This document shows, piece by piece, positions 52,575 through 59,419 of a stretch of DNA of 64,000 nucleotides; position 1 is the first letter of the stretch; each line of letters opens with the position of its first letter. Made by a program: the position numbers and the translations under genes. The notes under the pieces were generated by a model that was not told the DNA's origin, did not search any database, and was given only the letters and a program-made list of their open reading frames with translations. Source of the DNA: Halobacillus campisalis (GTDB taxonomy: Bacteria > Bacillota > Bacilli > Bacillales > Halobacillaceae); NCBI RefSeq assembly GCF_030345335.1, contig NZ_JAPVRC010000009.1, positions 1 to 64,000 of the forward strand, written 5' to 3'.

Positions 52575-52712
52575 GCTGTTTCCGTTATGTTTAACAGCGG
52601 GAAGAGCTCCGGGAGATCACTCCCTTTCCGTGGGAGCGCGGTGAGCACTCTCTTCCCACAGGAGTCTCGCGATTTCCCGAAGCTCTTTATGATGATTAAT
52701 AGCACGGAAACT
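52575..52712 (-). repeat. Family A repeat with deleted apex, copy 12
   Basis: Arms GTTTCCGT...ACGGAAAC outside and AGAGCTCCGGGAGATC/GATTTCCCGAAGCTCT inside. The core runs GCGCGGTGAG straight into CACTCTCTTCCCACAGG: the apical part (GGAAGCTC...GATCTCACC) is missing, so the element is shorter but still a hairpin. Confidence 0.85.
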
Positions 52713-52719
52713 CTTATGA

Positions 52720-53025
52720 CAGGACTTCAGCACCTAATAACACTGAATGATTTAATTATGAAGTATTTGATCAGAACATGGCTAGTGGTGGGGGCCTCCA
52801 CCCATGGGCGCGCTTCTTTATTTGAGGGTTCGTCTCTCACCTTCATCGAATGGGGTTGTTGGGAAGCTGCGAGACTCCTTTTGTAAAAGCGGAAGCGCTT
52901 TGGTCAGCGGCGTATGGACTGGACTGAGCTGGCGGAGATAAAGGAAACACGAAGAACGGAGTGATTCGATGTTGACTTATCGTACAGAAGTGAAGGAAGT
53001 CTCAGTAGCCGCTAAGCGCTGGAGC
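52720..53025 (+). repeat. Family B repeat, copy 4
   Basis: The conserved part starts at TTGGGAAGCTGCGAGACTCC (52859), then AAAAGCGGAAGCGC, GGTCAGCGGCGTATGGAC, GGAGATAAAGGAAACACG, GAACGGAGTGATTCGATG, and GAAGTGAAGGAAGTCTC (52987-53003). It is the best preserved copy. GAGACTCCTT and AAGGAAGTCTC at its ends are complementary. Confidence 0.78.
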
Positions 53026-53085
53026 TGGATAGGCCCCATATGGTTTATGGGCTGATTCACGCCCTACACTAATTTAAGTGTAAAA

Positions 53086-53292
53086 GGTGGGAGAAGGATG
53101 TAGGCGAGATCCCACAGGGCTGCAAGCCCGAGGAAGCTCGCCACTTCCCCCACAGGAAAGCGAGTAGCTTCCCAACCACCCCTGACTCTTAAAAAGGCAA
53201 CGAACCCCGATCACCTCGAAGTCCAGTCTTCCGCTATCCTGCCATATTGCTGAATAACTTTTTATGAAAATCAACAACGAAATTTAGCATAA
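53086..53292 (+). repeat. Family A repeat, GGCGAG subtype, copy 13, with terminal segment
   Basis: GTGGGAGAAGGATGTAGGCGAG, GATCCCACAGGGCTGCAAGCCC, GAGGAAGCTCGCC and CCCCCACAGGAAAGCGAG match copy 8; the left arm is lost. The right part holds AGTCTTCCGCTATCCTGCCATATTGC and ends in ATCAACAACGAAATTTAGCATAAC, the inverse of 40452-40530. Confidence 0.8.
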
Positions 53293-53338
53293 CTTTTTAA
53301 AAAAAACGAATGAATTATGAGAAAATTGCGAATGCCGA

Positions 53339-53367
53339 TTGACAAGGTAGGGATTACCCCTTAAGAT
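53339..53367 (+). promoter_or_regulatory. Sigma-A-type promoter of the S-box operon
   Basis: TTGACA (53339-53344), 17 bases, TAAGAT (53362-53367). Ideal spacing, about 35 bases before the riboswitch. Confidence 0.75.
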
Positions 53368-53401
53368 AAGCTTTAACATTTAATTAAATACTTTTTAACT
53401 T

Positions 53402-53508
53402 CTTATCAAGAGAGATGGAGGGACTGACCCTGCGAAATCTCGGCAACCAGCGAAAGCCCGGTGCCAAATTCAGAGGATGCTGTAAGCTTCCGAAGATGAG
53501 AAGGACGT
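53402..53508 (+). ncRNA. SAM-I riboswitch (S-box leader)
   Basis: The S-box hallmarks are in order: CTTATCAAGAGAGATGGAGGGACTGACCC, GAAATCTCGGCAACCAGCGAAAGC, CGGTGCCAAATTC, and a closing GATGAGAAGG that pairs with the start. When SAM is high, the aptamer forms and lets the following terminator stem (53530-53574) fold. It sits upstream of a sulfone monooxygenase operon, so transcription should rise when methionine/SAM is scarce. Confidence 0.95.
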
Positions 53509-53529
53509 GCTCGGATTTTAAATTCGTAA

Positions 53530-53574
53530 AGAACGCCCTTTCTTACTTCGTGAAGTGAGAAAGGGCTTTTTTCG
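53530..53574 (+). terminator. Riboswitch-controlled terminator
   Basis: GCCCTTTCTTACTTC and GAAGTGAGAAAGGGC pair around GT and are followed by TTTTTTCG. Confidence 0.92.
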
Positions 53575-53671
53575 TTTTAAGTCCAGATTTGATTAACCGG
53601 ATGTGCTGCAGACCGCGAGGAGAATTGGGAGATTTGTATCCATAAAACAAAATAGAAGGAGACGATGAACA

Positions 53672-54760
53672 ATGAGTGATTTGCAATTTGCGTACTGGGT
53701 TCCAAATGTAAGCGGAGGACTGGTCGTGTCCAAGCTTCCACAAAAAACAGGGTGGGATTTCGAATCTAATCAGCGTTATGCCAAAACCGCCGAGGAATCC
53801 AACTATGATTTTGCCCTTTTGCAAACTCGTTTTTTTGCAAGTTATGGAGCAGAAAACCAACTGGAGGCTATTACACTTGCCTCTGCCTTAGCGGCAAGCA
53901 CCAAAAAATTGAAATTGATTTCAGCGGTCCACCCCGGATTATGGCACCCTGCTGTTTATGCGAAAATGCTATCGACATTGGATCAGATAAGTAATGGGAG
54001 GGCAGCTGTTAACATTGTCAGCGGGTGGTTCAAGCAGGAATTTACCGGATTTGGAGAGCCATGGCTCGATCATGCAGAACGTTACAAGCGCTCCGAAGAG
54101 TTCATACGAGTACTTCGTGAGCTTTGGACTAAAGAGCAGGCTTCTTTTAAAGGAGACTATTACGAAATAAATGAAGCACCCCATAAGCCTAAACCAGTTC
54201 AAGGTGGAAATTTACCGATTTTCCAGGGTGGAAACTCAAATGATGCAAAAGAGATGGCTTCTCGAGTTTCTGATTATTACTTTATGAACGGAAATACACT
54301 GGAGGGGTTCAAAAAGCAAATCGATCAAGTAAGTGAGCTGGCTGCCAAAGAAGGCCGAGAAGTGAAGTTCGCTGCCCATGGATTTGCGATTGTCCGCAAT
54401 ACAGAAGAAGAAGCCCGCCAACAACTGCAGGATATTGTACATGCAGCTGACGATGATGCAGTAGAAGGATTTCAGGAAGCTGTAAAAGAAGCGGGGCAAT
54501 CGACTGAAAATAAGGAAGGAATGTGGGCAGATTCCTCTTATGAAGACTTAGTTCAATATAATGACGGATTTAAAACAGGCTTGATTGGAACCCCTGAACA
54601 AGTAGCTGACCGGATCATTGAACTAAAGAGAATAGGGGTTTCGATTGTTTTAACGGCCCATTTTCATTATGAAGAAGATTTGGAGCGGTTTGGAAAAGAA
54701 GTTATTCCATTAGTAAAAGAAAAAGAAGAAAAATTAAAAACGGAAGGTGTTTTGACATGA
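53672..54760 (+). CDS. sfnG: FMNH2-dependent dimethylsulfone-type monooxygenase (SfnG-like)
   Basis: 362 residues, luciferase-like TIM barrel. FAYWVPNVSGGLVVSKLPQ (about 6-24), VNIVSGWFKQEFTGFGEPWLDHAERYKRSEEF (about 110-141) and IFQGGNS (about 183-189) closely match SfnG proteins, which convert dimethyl sulfone to methanesulfinate with FMNH2 and oxygen. An alkanesulfonate monooxygenase (SsuD type) is the alternative. It is the first gene after an S-box terminator and overlaps the flavin reductase gene by ATGA. Cytosolic sulfur scavenging. Confidence 0.88.
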   Translation: MSDLQFAYWVPNVSGGLVVSKLPQKTGWDFESNQRYAKTAEESNYDFALLQTRFFASYGAENQLEAITLASALAASTKKLKLISAVHPGLWHPAVYAKMLSTLDQISNGRAAVNIVSGWFKQEFTGFGEPWLDHAERYKRSEEFIRVLRELWTKEQASFKGDYYEINEAPHKPKPVQGGNLPIFQGGNSNDAKEMASRVSDYYFMNGNTLEGFKKQIDQVSELAAKEGREVKFAAHGFAIVRNTEEEARQQLQDIVHAADDDAVEGFQEAVKEAGQSTENKEGMWADSSYEDLVQYNDGFKTGLIGTPEQVADRIIELKRIGVSIVLTAHFHYEEDLERFGKEVIPLVKEKEEKLKTEGVLT

Positions 54761-55329
54761 AATTATTAGGTATATCAGGCAGTGTGACACTAAGCTCTAA
54801 AACATGGGCGGCAGTGAATAAAGCCGTAGAGGCAGCTGCACAAGCTGATCCTGAACTAGAAACCGAGGTCGTCCATCTAGGAGATTTCGATACAGTTCTA
54901 TGTGACGGCAGAAATCCTGCAGATTACGAAGGAGAAACGAAAAAAATCATTGATTTAATTGAAGAAGCTGATGCGTTAATTATTGGGACTCCTGTTTATC
55001 GTGCGTCGTTGACGGGTGCCTTGAAAAACGTTTTTGATTTGATTCCAAATGACGCTCTTCGTGGCAAAGCAGTTGGATTTGTAGCTACCGGCGGGACGTA
55101 CCATCATTATTTAGTCATCGATCATCAACTTAATCCATTGGCAAATTATTTTAGAGCGCATGTCGTTCCTGGCGGAGTATACGTACATAATGGGCATTTC
55201 ACTAACGGTATAATCACTGATGAAGACATTGAGTTCCGATTGAATGGACTAGGTGCTTCGACAGCAGAGCTTACTCGGAAGTTAGGGAAAGAGCATGCCC
55301 GAGTCCCTCAGCCTTCCATACAGAGATGA
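54757..55329 (+). CDS. msuE: NAD(P)H-dependent FMN reductase (MsuE/SsuE-like)
   Basis: 190 residues with the flavodoxin-like fold. LLGISGSVTLSSKTW (about 3-17, phosphate-binding loop) and ALIIGTPVYRASLTGALKNVFDL (about 73-95) match the NADPH-dependent FMN reductase family. It should supply FMNH2 to the overlapping monooxygenase; the two-gene order is the usual two-component system. The symbol is chosen by similarity and context; ssuE is equally possible. Confidence 0.85.
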   Translation: MKLLGISGSVTLSSKTWAAVNKAVEAAAQADPELETEVVHLGDFDTVLCDGRNPADYEGETKKIIDLIEEADALIIGTPVYRASLTGALKNVFDLIPNDALRGKAVGFVATGGTYHHYLVIDHQLNPLANYFRAHVVPGGVYVHNGHFTNGIITDEDIEFRLNGLGASTAELTRKLGKEHARVPQPSIQR

Positions 55330-55330
55330 T

Positions 55331-55366
55331 AGAAAAGTGCTGGACATAGTGCCAGCACTTTTTTTA
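55331..55366. terminator. Terminator of the sulfone operon
   Basis: AAGTGCTGG and CCAGCACTT pair around ACATAGTG and are followed by TTTTTTT. Placed to stop the convergent small gene too. Confidence 0.88.
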
Positions 55367-55540
55367 ATCCAAAATCCGATTCATTTCATCCACATCTGCT
55401 AGCTGTCGATTCGCCACACTCGTTTGCTGGGGCATAAAGCCGTCTCCGTCACAAATTTTACACGTGTAACGCCACTCTTCATCATCCATTAAAAGGCCGC
55501 GGCCGTCACAAGCAAGACACACTTGGTCTCTGCTTCCCAT
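55364..55540 (-). CDS. Small zinc-ribbon protein with two CxxCxGxG units
   Basis: 58 residues from the ATG at 55540, with AAGGAGGG upstream. Two Cys pairs, CLACDGRG (about 8-15) and CKICDGDG (about 28-35), resemble half of the DnaJ zinc domain and should bind one zinc. No other domain. The family is not recognised. Similar tiny DnaJ-like zinc fingers are found in Bacillus (for example YhxC- or YuiA-like proteins), so a zinc-binding accessory role is likely. Confidence 0.6.
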   Translation of the reverse strand: MGSRDQVCLACDGRGLLMDDEEWRYTCKICDGDGFMPQQTSVANRQLADVDEMNRILD

Positions 55541-55667
55541 ATGATCCCTCCTTCTCACCCTGAGTACTTAGTAATTTTTCCAGAATTACACCGAATATGC
55601 ATGAAAGGCTTGGATTGGATTAATGTTTCGGAAAAAGGGGAATATGTTGAAAATTGGAGGGGATGAA

Positions 55668-56567
55668 ATGAGCGAGAATGACAATCAGAAAGAATATCAA
55701 GAAAAAGAAACTGAAAATAATATTCAAGAAAAAACAGAGCGTCCGCGCAGACAATTTTATATTCCATCACAAATCGTTGATGAATTTGGAGAGAAAGGCC
55801 GTGATCACTTAGGGCAGCCTTTCGGCGGAATGATGCTTCTAGCTCTGACTGCAGGCTCATTTATGACTTTCGGTGCAATATTTTCCATCCTTATTGCTGA
55901 AGGGGTAGAAACCCAGGGTCTTTTCCATTTACTTTCGGGTTTTGGATTTGCAGCTGGTTACGCAATGGTTTTCATTTCAGGCGCTATCCTGTTTACAGAA
56001 ATCAATGTACTGCTGCCATCTTACCTATTCAATAAATCAAATTTAATGAAGGTCAATATATATAAATTCTGGGGAGCCACTTATATCGGTAACATTCTCG
56101 GTGCCGTCATGGTCGCCGTCCTGATCGAATTATCCGGGTCGCTCTCACCAGAATTTTATTCAGAGCTATCTTCTTATTTAGATAAAAAAATGAAGTTTAT
56201 GGATCATGGAGTAAAAGGGTGGTTTGAAGTACTTGTTTCAGGTATATTGGCTAACTGGCTGATCGGCATGGCCGCTTTCCTGACAACGGCCGCGCGAGAT
56301 ATTACAGGGAAAATATTAGGTACGACTTTGCCGGTTATTTTATTTGTTGCTGGTAACTTCCAGCACAGTGCTGCCAATATGGGGTATTTCAGTATGGGAG
56401 TTTTAGCCTCTGACAAATACGCTTGGTATGAATATATTTGGTTTAACTTGATTCCTGCCAGTATCGGTAACTTGATCGGCGGAGGAATTCTAGTTTCGTT
56501 ACTTTTCTCTTACGCTTATAAAGAAGACCTTAATACAAGCTTAGGTAAAAAGAAAAATCGCAAGTAA
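55668..56567 (+). CDS. Formate/nitrite transporter family channel
   Basis: About 299 residues from ATG 55668, chosen because GGAGGGG lies 5-8 bases upstream; earlier in-frame ATGs lack a site. A charged N-terminal tail (about 1-45) precedes six hydrophobic helices. FGGMMLLALTAGSF (about 52-65) and GNFQHSAANMGYFSMG (about 225-240), with the channel His/Asn region, mark the FNT family. It should pass formate, nitrite or a similar small anion. No formate or nitrite enzyme is nearby. Confidence 0.82.
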   Translation: MSENDNQKEYQEKETENNIQEKTERPRRQFYIPSQIVDEFGEKGRDHLGQPFGGMMLLALTAGSFMTFGAIFSILIAEGVETQGLFHLLSGFGFAAGYAMVFISGAILFTEINVLLPSYLFNKSNLMKVNIYKFWGATYIGNILGAVMVAVLIELSGSLSPEFYSELSSYLDKKMKFMDHGVKGWFEVLVSGILANWLIGMAAFLTTAARDITGKILGTTLPVILFVAGNFQHSAANMGYFSMGVLASDKYAWYEYIWFNLIPASIGNLIGGGILVSLLFSYAYKEDLNTSLGKKKNRK

Positions 56568-56598
56568 AAGCCTCCTCTAAAGGAGGCTTTTTTCTTTC
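56567..56598 (+). terminator. Terminator of the FNT channel gene
   Basis: AAGCCTCCT and AGGAGGCTT pair around CTAA and are followed by TTTTTTC. Confidence 0.9.
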
Positions 56599-56650
56599 GT
56601 TAAAGTTTCCTTATCTTGAACCTTACGTTTCGAGACTTTTGTATGAGAAG

Positions 56651-56720
56651 ATGGTGGCTTTAGGAATCGAGCCTTTCCTAAAACCACCATCCACTTATTG
56701 TGATGACGGAACAGTAGGAC
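56651..56720 (+). repeat. Family A remnant: outer arms only, copy 14
   Basis: GGTGGCTTTAGGAA (56653-56666) and TTCCTAAAACCACC (56675-56688) are separated by only TCGAGCCT. The whole core is missing. The right flank TGATGACGGAACAGTAG matches copy 6 (23471-23485), and GTTTCGAGAC stands to the left at 56627. Confidence 0.8.
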
Positions 56721-56771
56721 GACTGGGAATCGATTCTTTCATATGACTTTTCAAAATGATAAGAACTAAAT

Positions 56772-56803
56772 AAACCACGACTTCAAAAGTCGTGGTTTAA
56801 ACA
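56772..56803 (-). terminator. Terminator of the DinB gene
   Basis: AAACCACGACTT and AAGTCGTGGTTT pair around CAA; the minus-strand exit is T-rich. Confidence 0.85.
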
Positions 56804-56804
56804 A

Positions 56805-57275
56805 TTATTCAAACAGCATAATTTCAGGGTCTTTCTCGTACGTGTGAACGAGCATCGCATGAAGCTGGCCTCTGTGGTGGTACATATGGGCGATGATTTC
56901 TAAAAGCCATTCAAAACGCGTATATGTAACATCCCACCATGAAGTGATCTCAGTAAATAAGTGTTCTTCCGTATAGCTTTCATATTGAAACTTCAGTTGA
57001 GCAAAATGTTCATATAGAGTTGCAGATATTTCTTCCGTAGTTTTTAAGGAAATCGATTCGTAAAATGCCTGTATATCAGATTCAGTAGCCCCTTCGGCAA
57101 CTCTTCCATCTGCCGCAGGAATTGTAGCTAAATGCTCAAGAAGTTCCCCGATAGAGAACTTACCTTTGGTAGGCCTGAAATCTAAATCTTCATCTTTTAA
57201 CTGGCCAAGAATTTCTGAAAGAGATGCTATCACTATTTCTAATTGATGGAACGCGCTGTCGCAGTATTTATTCAT
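56805..57275 (-). CDS. DinB-family putative metal-dependent protein
   Basis: 156 residues from the ATG at 57275, which has GAGGG 8 bases upstream; the ATG at 57290 lacks a ribosome site. Four-helix-bundle DinB pattern: GELLEHLATIP with one His (about 43-53), and IAHMYHHRGQLHAML (about 133-147) with two or more His, the triad that holds a metal ion. Relatives are bacillithiol S-transferases or uncharacterised hydrolases. Cytosolic. It has its own terminator. Confidence 0.8.
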   Translation of the reverse strand: MNKYCDSAFHQLEIVIASLSEILGQLKDEDLDFRPTKGKFSIGELLEHLATIPAADGRVAEGATESDIQAFYESISLKTTEEISATLYEHFAQLKFQYESYTEEHLFTEITSWWDVTYTRFEWLLEIIAHMYHHRGQLHAMLVHTYEKDPEIMLFE

Positions 57276-57389
57276 TTGATATACCCTCATTTATAAAAAT
57301 TGTTAATGATATATTCTTCATAACTTGGGAAATACCTTTCGACATGTGAAAATCTCTATAAAAACGACAATATTCCCCGGGAAATACTA

Positions 57390-57420
57390 TTGACTATGAC
57401 GTAACGTCATAAATTATGAT
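57390..57420 (+). promoter_or_regulatory. MerR-type promoter with 19-base spacer and operator
   Basis: TTGACT (-35), then a 19-base spacer containing the palindrome ATGACGTAACGTCAT (57396-57410), then TATGAT (-10). The long spacer and palindrome between the elements are the hallmark of MerR-activated promoters. It drives the regulator gene itself. Confidence 0.85.
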
Positions 57421-57438
57421 CAAGAGGAGGTGATCACC

Positions 57439-58197
57439 GTGTACAAAGTGAAAGAAGCTGCTGAATTAGCGGGTGTTAGTGTGCGCACACTGCACCATTA
57501 TGATCGAATGGGTCTCTTGACTCCAAAAAAAGGGGGAAATGGGTACCGATACTATGATGATAATGATTTCATTATACTGCAACAAATTCTATTTTTTAAG
57601 GAATTGGATTTTTCATTACAAAAAATCAAAGAAATTTTACAAAGTCCCGATTTTGACGAGCAGAGCGCTTTACAGCAACACAAGAAAATTCTGTTAGAGA
57701 AGAAGGCGAGATTGGAGAGGGTGATCAAATCTGTCGATCAATCGATAGCGTCTTTTAGAGGGGGAGAAACAATGACACCGAAAGAAAGGTTTGAACCGTT
57801 TGATATGCAAAAGGTTGAAGAGCACCGTAAGAAGTATGCAAAAGAAGCGGAACAACGATGGGGGGACACGGATGCCTATAAAGAGTCAGCTGAGAGAACT
57901 TCGGCTTACTCAAAGGATGACTGGAAAAAAATCCACGAGGAAAACGAGGAAATAGACAAACGTCTGGTGCAGTTGATGGACCGGGACCCTGCAGATGAAG
58001 AAGTGCAAAAGTGTATAGATGCTAAACGACAGCATATCACAAAATATTTCTATCCATGCTCTATCGAGATCTTCAGAGGACTGGCTGATATGTATGTAAA
58101 CGATCCGAGGTTTACTAAGAATATCGATAAAGTTAAACAAGGGTATGCAGCGTTTGTAAGTAAAGCGATGCACGTGTACTGTGATCAAAGAACTTAA
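57439..58197 (+). CDS. MerR-family activator, Mta/TipA type
   Basis: 252 residues from GTG 57439, which has GAGGAGGTG about 8 bases upstream; GTG 57430 falls inside the ribosome site. N-terminal MerR helix-turn-helix: YKVKEAAELAGVSVRTLHHYDRMGLLTP (about 2-29), then a coiled coil (about 75-112), then a TipAS-like ligand domain (about 120-250, with RWG, YFYPCS and YAAFVSKAM). Mta and TipA bind drugs and activate efflux or their own gene. Its operator-promoter at 57390-57420 supports self-activation. No efflux gene is adjacent. Confidence 0.9.
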   Translation: MYKVKEAAELAGVSVRTLHHYDRMGLLTPKKGGNGYRYYDDNDFIILQQILFFKELDFSLQKIKEILQSPDFDEQSALQQHKKILLEKKARLERVIKSVDQSIASFRGGETMTPKERFEPFDMQKVEEHRKKYAKEAEQRWGDTDAYKESAERTSAYSKDDWKKIHEENEEIDKRLVQLMDRDPADEEVQKCIDAKRQHITKYFYPCSIEIFRGLADMYVNDPRFTKNIDKVKQGYAAFVSKAMHVYCDQRT

Positions 58198-58203
58198 ACT
58201 GAC

Positions 58204-58240
58204 TCAGCCTTTCCTGACAAGGGAAAGGCTGTTTTTTTAT
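58204..58240 (+). terminator. Terminator of the MerR-family gene
   Basis: AGCCTTTCC and GGGAAAGGCT pair around TGACAA and are followed by seven T. Confidence 0.88.
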
Positions 58241-59301
58241 CTGGGCTGGCATACGAGCCCATTGTGTACTTTGATATAGCCATGCCGCAAAATATTAAAC
58301 CCGCTTTCATACATATACAAGCCCATCTGTTCCACAGTCATCAGCTCCCGGTACGTATGGTTCATGACATCAGCCATAATGCGGTAATACACTTTAGAGC
58401 GAACTTGGTTCCTTGGAGTCGTGAGGATCGCATACCCGCCCGGTTTAAGGAAGCGGCGGTGCCAATCGGCAACCTCGTGCTTATATTCGTCAGGAAAATG
58501 CTCCAATAAACCGACGGATAGGACGATATCAAATTCTTGTCCATAGTCGAGGCTCCTAATATCATTTACGATATATTCAATAGATAAATCATCTTTATAA
58601 TAAACTTTTGACTGTCCAGTTTGCGGATTTTCACCTAAGAAGGGGTAGGCTTCCGGGAATTCAGCGAACCTTGTCGTCTTGCAGTATTCATCATAGTCTA
58701 CCATCACTATTTCTGCTCCAGGGTACATGGCGCCGAGCTGCATGGCTTCGTACCCTTCTGCAGCCCCGAGAAATAATATCCTTGGCTTTTTAATGTCGAT
58801 TCCTTCAAAGAGAGCTCGTTTACCTCTCGGATCCCAAATGCCATCCTGAATTCTGTGAACATAATTCCATAAATGTAATTGCACCATGCTGCCGATTGTG
58901 TGTTTGACTTCTCCTGGTCTGAAGGATTTCAATTCCTTAAAAAAATCGTGCTTGGAGGATGCCAATTCGCCAGGCACGTCTTTTACGAACCATTCGTGAA
59001 AAGCTTTATTAAAGTAAGTCCAAGAAGTGTGCGGGTCCATTGCCTTTTGATGTCTGCTTTCCCAATCGGTTTTCTCTTTAGAGTCAGCTTTCACTTCATA
59101 AGGACGTCCGATATCTTTCCACTTCAACTGTGACCAATCTTTTACTGTGTGTAACGTCACGAATTTATTGTATTCTTTTTCAGAAAAGCTTCGTAAATCC
59201 ATCCGGTAAGATGGCAGCTTTTTAGTTCTGCCGATATGAGAACTTGAGTATGGACGAGTGTGAGCCGAAGTTAGTGTGCTTTCTGTTAACAGGTTCATCA
59301 C
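58237..59301 (-). CDS. Class I SAM-dependent methyltransferase-like protein
   Basis: 354 residues. The Rossmann core spans about 170-310: ILFLGAAEGYEA (about 175-186, motif I), IVMVDYDEYC (about 198-207), DIVLSVGLLEHFPD (about 260-273) and FLKPGGYAILTTPRN (about 287-301). An N-terminal region of about 165 residues of unknown fold (with HTSWTYFNKAFHEWF) precedes it. The substrate is not known. An MNLLTESTL start after GGAAGTGAT is used. Alone in its unit, convergent with the MerR gene. Confidence 0.75.
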   Translation of the reverse strand: MMNLLTESTLTSAHTRPYSSSHIGRTKKLPSYRMDLRSFSEKEYNKFVTLHTVKDWSQLKWKDIGRPYEVKADSKEKTDWESRHQKAMDPHTSWTYFNKAFHEWFVKDVPGELASSKHDFFKELKSFRPGEVKHTIGSMVQLHLWNYVHRIQDGIWDPRGKRALFEGIDIKKPRILFLGAAEGYEAMQLGAMYPGAEIVMVDYDEYCKTTRFAEFPEAYPFLGENPQTGQSKVYYKDDLSIEYIVNDIRSLDYGQEFDIVLSVGLLEHFPDEYKHEVADWHRRFLKPGGYAILTTPRNQVRSKVYYRIMADVMNHTYRELMTVEQMGLYMYESGFNILRHGYIKVHNGLVCQPR

Positions 59302-59419
59302 TTCCTTAATTTTCTATTTATTATACACTTCCATGATAGCGCTTACAATAATTGCTTGAAGGATTTTAAGTGTTATACCAGAAGTAGTTATAAAGATCAT
59401 GTTTGAAAGGGGCCATTCT

